Below, in pieces: positions 23,030 to 28,991 of a DNA stretch of 28,991 nt. The stretch is taken from positions 1-28,991 of the forward strand of contig CAYNKL010000039.1 in the NCBI GenBank assembly GCA_964397775.1, read 5' to 3'. The translations under genes and the position numbers were made by a program. The notes below the pieces were generated by a model that was given only the letters and a program-made list of their open reading frames with translations, did no database searches and was not told the origin of the DNA. Positions within the stretch are counted from its first letter, which is position 1; every line of letters begins with the position of its first letter. This DNA is from Allosediminivita sp964397775. GTDB taxonomy: Bacteria > Pseudomonadota > Alphaproteobacteria > Rhodobacterales > Rhodobacteraceae.

Positions 23030-23530
23030 TCAGACCTGCGCGCAGACGGTTCGCACGATCCCGTCGTCTGGTCCGACATCGCGCCAGACCGGCGGCGAGC
23101 CGTCGCCTAGGGCCGGGTCGGCCCTTTGGCCAGCGGCGCAGTCGACCATGACCTCGACCGATTGAACTGGCTGCCAGCGACCGAAGAAATAGAGGTCGGC
23201 GAGGTACAGAGACTCTTGCTGGGTGTTTGCACGCAGCCCGCCGGTGTCCACGGCGACGAAGCGATCGGTCAAGGGGAAGGCGTATGTCCACGGGCGCCAG
23301 AGCGCGCGGGAGGTGCCGGTCTCGGCGATGGTCATGCTCTCGGGCAGGGCTTGGGATGTGCGCGAAAACCAGCTGTATTCGCTGCTGATCGTCGCGGCGA
23401 GCATGGCGGCCCCGGCGCCGAGCGGCACGATCCAACGGGGCAGGCGTCCCCCGGTCAGACGCGCCAGAAGCAAGGTCGCGCCCGCGCCGGCAAAGCCGGC
23501 CACGAACACCGCTATCAGTTCCAGAAACAT
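23030..23530 (-). CDS. Hypothetical membrane protein
   Basis: I do not recognise this 166-aa protein. Two hydrophobic N-terminal segments (about 2-24 and 34-50) suggest a hairpin in the inner membrane. The remaining 115 residues contain many aromatic residues (SEYSWFSRT, RPWTYAFPL, LADLYFFGRWQPV) and two Cys near the end (VMVDCAAG and TVCAQV), which could pair in the periplasm. The start at 23530 has a GGGGAGAG ribosome-binding site and removes an upstream frame that only shadows the DUF294 gene. It lies 25 bases after the DUF294 gene and 3 bases before the exonuclease gene, so it probably works with these two. Confidence 0.75.
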   Translation of the reverse strand: MFLELIAVFVAGFAGAGATLLLARLTGGRLPRWIVPLGAGAAMLAATISSEYSWFSRTSQALPESMTIAETGTSRALWRPWTYAFPLTDRFVAVDTGGLRANTQQESLYLADLYFFGRWQPVQSVEVMVDCAAGQRADPALGDGSPPVWRDVGPDDGIVRTVCAQV

Positions 23531-23555
23531 CTCTCCCCCCGTTCCGACCCTTGTC

Positions 23556-25379
23556 TCAGCCGGGCGCCCCGCGCCCGTGTCCCAGCGCCGACTGCATGGA
23601 TTTGACCACAACGAAGGCGTCGCGCAAATGGCTGCGTTCGAAATCCGAAAGGACCGCAGGCGCCAGGAAGTTGTCGGGCGCGTCACCCTCGCGGACGCGC
23701 CGGGCCTGGTGTTCCAGCCGGGTCTCGCAAATATGGTCGTATGCGGCGAGCAGATCCTGCCCACCGCGTTGGCTCAGCACCCCCGCGGCCTGCGCCGCTT
23801 CGAGTCGCGCGCGGGTGTTCACCTGCGTCAGCTTGCCCTGAAGTGCATAGACGCGACCCATGTCGACGACGGGCACGACGCCGTTGTGCTTGAGATCGAG
23901 CTGGTTCTTGTGTTCGCCCGAGCGGATCGTGGCAAAGCCGCGCAGAAGCCCCAGTGGGGGCGTGTGCGTGAGCGAGTTGGCGATCATGTGCGCGGTGAAG
24001 ATCGAGTTGCGCGCGGCGTCGCCGAGCGTTTCGCGCTGCAGGTCTTCGAAGAGCGCCGTTGTTCCCCCTATGGGCCGCAGGTCGAACATGACGCTGGCAA
24101 GCATCTGCGCCTCGGGGCTCGGCTTGGTGATCCAGCCGTGGAAATACTGCCGCCAGACCCGCATTGGCTGGCACCAGCGCGGGTTGGTCGCCATCATGTC
24201 GCCGGGGCAGTAGACGTAGCCGCAGGCGTGCAGGCCGTCGCTGACGAATTTCGCCAGTTCATGAAAGTATGGAAGATCTTGATCGGTCACGGAATCGTCG
24301 AGGAACAGGCAGTTGTCCTGGTCACTGACGCCGGTCTGTTCCTGTCGGCCCTGGCTGCCGCAGGCGAGCCAGAGGTAGGGGGCAGGTGGCGGCCCGAGCT
24401 TGTCCTCGGCGAGCGAAAGTAGCTTTCGCGTGACGGTATCGGCGACATCGGTGATCAGCCGGGTGACGACCTCGTGCCTGTTGCCGCCTGCGACGAGCTG
24501 TACCAGCAACTGCGGAATGCGCGCGGTCGCCTGCGCCATGGCCTGGGGCGTTTCGGCGGCGGCGACCTCGGCCACCAGACCCGCCGAGCTGACCGCCTGG
24601 AACCGCGTGAGATCGGTCTGTGTGACCATGCCCGTCAGGCGCCCACCCTCGGTTACGGGCACGTGGCCGATGCGCCGTTCGAGCATCATGTGCAGGACGT
24701 CCGATCCCAGTGCCGAGGGGGGCAGGGTCATCGGGTCCGCACTCATGATCTGAGAGATGGGCGTGTCGTAGGGCAGGGCCTCGGCCACCACCTTGCCCGA
24801 GATGTCGCGCAGCGTGGCGATGCCGCGCAGTGTGCCCCCCTCTGTCACGCAGATGGAGGAGACATGACGCCCCGCCATGAGGCGGGCGGCCTCGCGAACC
24901 GGTGTGTCGGGCGCGCAGGTCAGCGGGTCGCGCGTCATGAGCGTCTCGACCCGGCTTGTGGCGAGATCCGCCTTGCGGCTGCGCGGCGCGCGGGAGCGAT
25001 CGAAGAAGCGTCGTGCGACCGGTTCCTCGGCAATCAGCTTATCGAAGGCAGCGAGGGGCAGTATGAGCAGCAGGCTTTCCTCGAGCGCGCTGGCAGAGGT
25101 GGCCGCCTTGCCGTCGCGCAGCAGGCCGCGTTCGCCGAAGGAGTTGCGCGGGCCGAGCAGCGATATGGCGACGCCGTTCTCGTCCCGCACCTCGATCTGG
25201 CCCTCGAGGATCAGGTAGAGGCCCTCCAGCGGCGCGCCGAGCGTATAGACCTGCGCGCCCGCCGGAACCCGTTCCTGCCGGAACTCCGGCAGCAGCCGGT
25301 CGAGCGCTTCGGGGTCAAGCGCGTCGTAGGGGTGCACGGCAGAGAGAAAACGGCGCAGGGCGGACGGGTCGAGCGGCAT
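23556..25379 (-). CDS. cNMP-binding / CBS / DUF294 nucleotidyltransferase-like protein
   Basis: The 607-aa protein has a cyclic-nucleotide-binding fold (about 12-125, with GPRNSFGERGLL), a CBS pair (about 145-262, starting VETLMTRDPLTCAPDTPVREAARLM) and a DUF294 putative nucleotidyltransferase domain. The motif GSQGRQEQTGVSDQD (341-355) has the GS-x-D-x-D pattern of the pol-beta-like fold, followed by a DUF294 C-terminal helical region. In the cNMP pocket, the usual phosphate-binding Arg position reads Lys (GKAAT), so nucleotide binding is uncertain. The ATG directly abuts the stop of the DHFR-like gene (TGAATG), implying coupling. Family members sit beside acetate symporters and acs and are thought to be signal-responsive regulators. 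No direct function is visible. Confidence 0.88.
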   Translation of the reverse strand: MPLDPSALRRFLSAVHPYDALDPEALDRLLPEFRQERVPAGAQVYTLGAPLEGLYLILEGQIEVRDENGVAISLLGPRNSFGERGLLRDGKAATSASALEESLLLILPLAAFDKLIAEEPVARRFFDRSRAPRSRKADLATSRVETLMTRDPLTCAPDTPVREAARLMAGRHVSSICVTEGGTLRGIATLRDISGKVVAEALPYDTPISQIMSADPMTLPPSALGSDVLHMMLERRIGHVPVTEGGRLTGMVTQTDLTRFQAVSSAGLVAEVAAAETPQAMAQATARIPQLLVQLVAGGNRHEVVTRLITDVADTVTRKLLSLAEDKLGPPPAPYLWLACGSQGRQEQTGVSDQDNCLFLDDSVTDQDLPYFHELAKFVSDGLHACGYVYCPGDMMATNPRWCQPMRVWRQYFHGWITKPSPEAQMLASVMFDLRPIGGTTALFEDLQRETLGDAARNSIFTAHMIANSLTHTPPLGLLRGFATIRSGEHKNQLDLKHNGVVPVVDMGRVYALQGKLTQVNTRARLEAAQAAGVLSQRGGQDLLAAYDHICETRLEHQARRVREGDAPDNFLAPAVLSDFERSHLRDAFVVVKSMQSALGHGRGAPG

Positions 25380-25943
25380 TCAGAGCTCCGGTGCGGATGG
25401 ATGGACGCGGTAGCGGGTCGCGACGAGCCCCGACCGGTAGCTGCGCACTTCGCGCAGCTCCAGATCGATGTCCTCCTCGAGTGGTCCGAACAGCCGTCGC
25501 CCGGCCCCGAGCAGGATCGGCACCTGCGTGATCGTGATCTCATTGAGAAGGCCGGCCCGCAGGAAGGACTGGATCGTCGCACCGCCGTCGATGTAGGCGC
25601 GCCTCCATCCCTCGGCCGCGAGCGTGGCGGCCAGCCGGGATGGGCTGGTTCCGGCGATGCGGACCCGGTCGTCGCGCCGCAGCGGGGCCGGAATATCATC
25701 TTGTGTGAGCGTCCGGCTCAGCACCACGACGGGCTTCTTGTAGGGCCATTCGGGGAAACTGCGTACCTTGCGGAAGGAGTGGCGACCCAAGATCACGCCG
25801 TCCATGCGTGCGACAAAGGCTTCGTAGCCGTGATCGTCGCCGTCGAGCGGCTGCTTGTTGAGCCAGTCGATTTCGTGATCGGTGCGTGCGATGAAGCCGT
25901 CAAGGCTGCTTGCGATGAAGGCGTGTCCTTCGAGGGTTGCCAT
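25380..25943 (-). CDS. RibD C-terminal / dihydrofolate reductase-like family protein
   Basis: The 187-aa protein has the DHFR-like fold used by RibD C-terminal domains and YyaP-type proteins. Visible features are HAFIASSLDGFIA at the N terminus, VILGRHSFRKV around 50-60, KPVVVLSRTL, RAYIDGGATIQSFL (the NADPH-binding GG) and ITQVPILLGAGRRLFG. It probably binds NADPH, but it lacks hallmarks of true DHFR or a RibD deaminase half, so the substrate is unknown. A GGGGACA site precedes the ATG at 25943. It heads the group with the DUF294, membrane and exonuclease genes, with its stop touching the DUF294 start. Confidence 0.85.
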   Translation of the reverse strand: MATLEGHAFIASSLDGFIARTDHEIDWLNKQPLDGDDHGYEAFVARMDGVILGRHSFRKVRSFPEWPYKKPVVVLSRTLTQDDIPAPLRRDDRVRIAGTSPSRLAATLAAEGWRRAYIDGGATIQSFLRAGLLNEITITQVPILLGAGRRLFGPLEEDIDLELREVRSYRSGLVATRYRVHPSAPEL

Positions 25944-25967
25944 GACGTGTCCCCGGAAATGCGTGTC

Positions 25968-25994
25968 CCGTCCCGCTTACGCGGAACGGGACGG
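25968..25994. terminator. Hairpin between symporter and DHFR-like gene
   Basis: CCGTCCCG (25968-25975) and CGGGACGG (25987-25994) form a perfect 8-bp stem, 11-base loop, 22 bases past the symporter stop on the minus strand. It has no strong T tract. It may terminate or attenuate read-through from the acs-adk-symporter unit into the next genes. Confidence 0.5.
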
Positions 25995-26016
25995 TTTCGC
26001 AAAGGCGTCCGCCCGA

Positions 26017-27795
26017 TCAGTGATCGGTGGCGGCGCCGGCGCCGCGCGGGACGCGGACCGATTCCACGAGGTCCTCGATCTCCTGCGGGATGGGGGCGGT
26101 CATCCGCGACACGGTGAAGGCCACCGCGAAGTTGATGAGCGCACCGATCGCCCCGAAGCTGGTCGACTTGATCGGGCCCAGCAGCGGTGCCGCGTCGGTG
26201 AACTGGTTCGTGTCGGGAATGAAGAACCAGCCCTTGTGCATGAAGATGTAGATCAGGGTCGTGAGCAGGCCTGCGAGCATGCCGGACACGGCGCCCTTGC
26301 TGTTCACCTTCGTGAAGATGCCCATCATCAGCACCGGGAAGATCGACGACGCCGCGAGACCGAAGGCCAGGGCCACCGTCTGGGCGGCGAAGCCCGGCGG
26401 GTTGAGGCCAAGGTAGGTGGCGACGCAGATCGCGATGGCCATGGCCACGCGGGCCGACATGAGTTCGCCCTTCTCGGAGATGTTCGGGGTGAGCTGACCC
26501 TTCATCAGGTCGTGGCTGACCGCCGAGGAGATCGCGAGCAGGAGGCCGGCCGCGGTCGAAAGCGCTGCGGCAAGGCCGCCCGCCGCCACGAGGCCGATCA
26601 CCCAGGACGGCAGGTTCGCGATTTCCGGGTTGGCCAGCACGAGGATGTCCTGGTTGAAGTTCGTGAACTCGTTACCGGCCCAGCCCTCTTCCTCGGCCCG
26701 TGCCTGCATGTCCGGGTCCGCATCGTTGTAGTACTGGATGCGGCCGTCGCCGTTCTTGTCTTCCCAGCCCAGCAGGCCGGTCTGCTGCCAGGTGGCCATC
26801 CAGTCATAGGCCGGATCGTTCTCGATGGTTTCGAGCGACACGGCCTGTTCCTCGGTGCCCTGGGGCCAGAACTGGTCGGTGATGTTGAGCCGTGCCATGG
26901 CGCCCACGGCCGGGGCCGTGAGGTAGAGCAGGGCGATGAAGACCAGCGCCCAACCTGCCGACCAGCGCGCGTCGGCCACGCGCGGCACGGTGAAGAAGCG
27001 CATGATCACGTGCGGAAGGCCCGCGGTGCCGATCATGAGCGACAGGGTGAAGAGCACCATGTTGATCGTGTCGCCGTTCTGGGCCGTGTACTCGTTGAAG
27101 CCGAGCTCGGTGACGATCTGGTCGAGTGTCGCCAGAAGCGGCTCGCCATTCTGGGTGTCGCTGAACAGGCCGAGCGCGGGGATCGGGTTGCCGGTCAGCT
27201 GGAGCGAGATGAAGATCGCCGGGATCGTGTAGGCGAGGATCAGCACGCAGTATTGTGCGACCTGCGTGTAGGTCACACCCTTCATGCCGCCAAAGACCGC
27301 ATAGGCGAAGACGACAACGGCGCCGATCAGAAGACCGGTGGTGTTGTCCACCTCGAGGAAACGGCCGAAGGCGACGCCCACCCCGGTCATCTGTCCGATC
27401 ACGTAGGTGGTCGAGGCGATGATGAGGCAGATCACGGCGACAAGCCGCGCGGTGGGGCTGTAGAAGCGGTCGCCGATGAACTCGGAGACCGTGTACTTGC
27501 CGAACTTGCGCAGATAGGGCGCAAGCAGCAGCGCCAGAAGCACGAAGCCCCCGGTCCAGCCCATCAGGTACGTGGAGTTGTCGTAGCCCACGAAGGCGAT
27601 GAGACCCGCCATCGAGATGAAGGAGGCCGCCGACATCCAGTCGGCCGCGGTGGCCATGCCGTTTGTGACAGGGTGCACGCCACGACCCGCGGCGTAGAAC
27701 TCTGATGTGGACCCTGCGCGGGCCCAGATGGCGATGCCGATGTAGAGCGCGAAACTCGCGCCCACGAAGAGCAGGTTGATGGTGAACTGATCCAT
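26017..27795 (-). CDS. Sodium:solute symporter, large subunit (VC_2705-type, acetate/monocarboxylate-like)
   Basis: The 592-aa protein is a polytopic SSS-family transporter with roughly 13 hydrophobic segments. Segments such as NGMATAADWMSAASFISMAG (46-65) and GTAGLPHVIMRFF (256-268) are typical of the ActP-like and VC_2705 branches. It pairs with the DUF4212 gene 6 bases upstream, an arrangement diagnostic for the two-component subfamily. With acs and adk in the same run, Na+-coupled acetate (or other short monocarboxylate) uptake is the likely role. A soluble loop between membrane segments (about 303-385) contains an EF-hand-like stretch (DKNGDGRIQYYN, 346-357). The start overlaps a GAGGAG site embedded in the DUF4212 stop region. 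Confidence 0.92.
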   Translation of the reverse strand: MDQFTINLLFVGASFALYIGIAIWARAGSTSEFYAAGRGVHPVTNGMATAADWMSAASFISMAGLIAFVGYDNSTYLMGWTGGFVLLALLLAPYLRKFGKYTVSEFIGDRFYSPTARLVAVICLIIASTTYVIGQMTGVGVAFGRFLEVDNTTGLLIGAVVVFAYAVFGGMKGVTYTQVAQYCVLILAYTIPAIFISLQLTGNPIPALGLFSDTQNGEPLLATLDQIVTELGFNEYTAQNGDTINMVLFTLSLMIGTAGLPHVIMRFFTVPRVADARWSAGWALVFIALLYLTAPAVGAMARLNITDQFWPQGTEEQAVSLETIENDPAYDWMATWQQTGLLGWEDKNGDGRIQYYNDADPDMQARAEEEGWAGNEFTNFNQDILVLANPEIANLPSWVIGLVAAGGLAAALSTAAGLLLAISSAVSHDLMKGQLTPNISEKGELMSARVAMAIAICVATYLGLNPPGFAAQTVALAFGLAASSIFPVLMMGIFTKVNSKGAVSGMLAGLLTTLIYIFMHKGWFFIPDTNQFTDAAPLLGPIKSTSFGAIGALINFAVAFTVSRMTAPIPQEIEDLVESVRVPRGAGAATDH

Positions 27796-27801
27796 TGTGA
27801 C

Positions 27802-28089
27802 TTACTCCTCGTCCACGCCGAATTCATGGTCGAGCTTGTTCATCCGCCAGGCGTAGAAGAAGATCAGCGCCAGGAAGACGAGGATGCTGCCCTGCTGGGC
27901 GAACCAGAAGCCGAGGTCCGTGCCGCCGACCGGGATGCCCGAAAGCAGCGGGCGCAGCAGGATGCCGAAGCCGAAGCTGACCAGGGCCCAGATGATCAGG
28001 CTGATGATGATGATGCGCAGGTTGGCCTTCCAGTAGGCCTTCCCCGACTCCGATAGCGTGTTCGCGGAGTGCGATGTTTGGTCCGCCAT
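27802..28089 (-). CDS. DUF4212 small subunit of sodium:solute symporter
   Basis: The 95-aa protein has two membrane helices (about 24-44 and 62-84) with YWKANLRIIIISLIIW and GFWFAQQGSILVFLALIFFYAWRMNKLD, characteristic of DUF4212. These proteins are always encoded just before a VC_2705-type symporter and are believed to form its small subunit. A GGAGGAGG ribosome-binding site precedes the ATG. The gene is 65 bases after the adk stop. Confidence 0.92.
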   Translation of the reverse strand: MADQTSHSANTLSESGKAYWKANLRIIIISLIIWALVSFGFGILLRPLLSGIPVGGTDLGFWFAQQGSILVFLALIFFYAWRMNKLDHEFGVDEE

Positions 28090-28154
28090 GGTGCGGGTCC
28101 TCCTCCTTCTTCGAAACGTCCCCCCTCCCCAGGAGGCACAATGAACTGGCGGGC

Positions 28155-28841
28155 CTAACCCGTCAGCGGTCTTACGCGCGCCGCCAGGTCCGCGGCGATC
28201 TCGTCAATGGCGCCCATGGCCGGAATACGGCTGAGGGCGCCTGTCTTGTCGTAGTAGGCGACCAGCGGTGCCGTCTGGGCGTTGTAGGCCTCGAGCCGCG
28301 CGGCGACGGTTTCCGCCTTGTCGTCGGCGCGCCGCTTGAATTCGGTGCCGCCGCACTTGTCGCAGACGCCCGGCTCCGTGGGCGTCTTGAAGCTGTCGTG
28401 CCAGCCCTCGCCGCAGGCCGCGCAGGTGTAGCGGCCCGAAATGCGCTCGACCATCGCGGCGTCGTCCACCTCGAGGCTGATGGCCGCGTCGATGCGCTGT
28501 CCGCGTTCGTCGAGCAGCGCATCGAGCGCCTGGGCCTGCACGGTGGTGCGCGGGAAGCCGTCGAGGATGACGCCGCGCGCGCAGTCGGGCTGGTCGAGCC
28601 GGTCGCGCAGGATGGCGATGACGATCTCGTCGCTGACAAGCTCGCCTGCATCCATGACGGCCTTGGCGCGTTTGCCCGCCTCGGTCCCCTCTGACACCGC
28701 GGCGCGCAGCAGGTCGCCGGTGGAAAGCTGCACGAGACCGAAGCGCTCCTCCAGCATGCGGGCCTGGGTGCCCTTGCCGGCCCCCGGCGGGCCCAGCAGG
28801 ATCAGCACCGGGGCGGCTGTTGTCGTGGTTCCGTCCATCAT
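28155..28841 (-). CDS. adk: Adenylate kinase with zinc-type lid
   Basis: Adenylate kinase interconverts ATP + AMP and 2 ADP. With the start used here (228 aa) the P-loop is GPPGAGKGT (17-25). FPRT (97-100) and the LID lie further on; the LID carries four cysteines (C140, C143, C160, C163), expected to bind zinc as in Gram-positive-type enzymes. Rhodobacterales often have another adk in the ribosomal-protein operon, so this could be a second copy; that gene is outside the window. The gene follows acs, whose stop lies at 28846-28848. ATGs at 28853, 28841 and 28838 are all in frame and the start is uncertain. Linkage to Acs is sensible because Acs makes AMP. Confidence 0.92.
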   Translation of the reverse strand: MMDGTTTTAAPVLILLGPPGAGKGTQARMLEERFGLVQLSTGDLLRAAVSEGTEAGKRAKAVMDAGELVSDEIVIAILRDRLDQPDCARGVILDGFPRTTVQAQALDALLDERGQRIDAAISLEVDDAAMVERISGRYTCAACGEGWHDSFKTPTEPGVCDKCGGTEFKRRADDKAETVAARLEAYNAQTAPLVAYYDKTGALSRIPAMGAIDEIAADLAARVRPLTG

Positions 28842-28845
28842 CCTC

Positions 28846-28991
28846 TCACCCATTATTCATGCGGTGTTCGATGAGGTCGTCGACGACGGAGGGGTCGGCG
28901 AGGGTTGAGGTATCGCCGAGGCTGTCGTGGTCGTTTTCGGCGATCTTGCGCAGGATGCGGCGCATGATCTTGCCCGAGCGGGTCTTGGGCA
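28846..28991 (-). CDS. acs: Acetyl-CoA synthetase Acs, C-terminal end only
   Basis: Only the last 48 codons lie in the window; the gene runs off the right edge. The visible C terminus reads PKTRSGKIMRRILRKIAEN, the signature of AMP-forming acetyl-CoA synthetases. Its Lys in SGKIMRR is the catalytic and reversibly acetylated residue. The rest, about 28 residues ending EHRMNNG, is the usual tail. Acs activates acetate with ATP to acetyl-CoA, AMP and PPi. It is the first visible gene of the run acs-adk-DUF4212-symporter, so uptake, activation and AMP recycling are encoded together. Confidence 0.93.
   Translation of the reverse strand, partial: PKTRSGKIMRRILRKIAENDHDSLGDTSTLADPSVVDDLIEHRMNNG

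Noticed and set aside
1..28991. Mobile elements, CRISPR arrays, tRNA or rRNA genes
   Set aside because: No transposase, integrase, regularly spaced repeats, cloverleaf or rRNA-like stretch was seen. All sizeable reading frames are chromosomal-type genes.

Overview
This is a high-G+C chromosomal segment from an alphaproteobacterium, most likely Rhodobacteraceae (Roseobacter-like). The evidence is the strong G/C bias at third codon positions, the gene content (a RutR-type regulator beside preT/preA and a dihydropyrimidinase; an acs-adk-DUF4212-symporter run) and protein features typical of that family. The family assignment is inference. Genes are tightly packed and no stretch over 300 bases lacks a gene. 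The longest gaps are about 130-190 bases, and most hold hairpins or operators. I see no tRNA, rRNA, CRISPR array, insertion sequence or prophage.

Bases 1-9400 are mostly housekeeping. moaA (molybdenum cofactor) is on the minus strand, divergent from a small lipoprotein gene. glmU-glmS (UDP-GlcNAc synthesis) form a minus-strand pair. A gph-like phosphatase and a DegT-type PLP aminotransferase lie on the plus strand. A ureohydrolase (agmatinase-like) converges on the aminotransferase with overlapping 3' ends. guaB (IMP dehydrogenase) follows, with a terminator-like hairpin in its leader and a clear terminator behind it. Next is an orphan coiled-coil protein that starts with TTG.

Bases 10650-20800 form a pyrimidine-catabolism locus. 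One minus-strand operon carries an amidohydrolase (beta-ureidopropionase type), a dihydropyrimidinase and a four-gene NMT1/THI5-type ABC transporter. A second minus-strand operon carries preT-preA (NAD(P)H-linked dihydropyrimidine dehydrogenase). Between them lies a RutR-like TetR gene. The same 16-bp palindrome, TTTAYCA-NN-YGGTAAA, occurs once upstream of each operon and nowhere else that I noticed. It resembles the RutR operator of E. coli as I remember it. The locus therefore reads as uptake, then reduction, ring opening and decarbamoylation to beta-alanine, under one regulator.

Bases 20870-21720 encode an unusual regulator: an ArsR-type winged helix fused to an ArsC/low-molecular-weight phosphatase-like domain that has lost all its catalytic residues.

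Bases 21620-28991 form a minus-strand acetate-type locus read from right to left. It runs acs (3' end only), adk, DUF4212 small subunit, sodium/solute symporter, then, after a hairpin, a RibD/DHFR-like protein, a cNMP-CBS-DUF294 nucleotidyltransferase-like protein, a small membrane protein, and a membrane-anchored PAS plus DnaQ-type exonuclease. The symporter, DUF294 protein and exonuclease recur together beside acs in other proteobacteria, to my recollection, and are probably a regulatory module for acetate uptake and activation. The most interesting items are the shared operator pair, the pseudo-ArsC regulator, the membrane-bound exonuclease module and the guaB leader hairpin.
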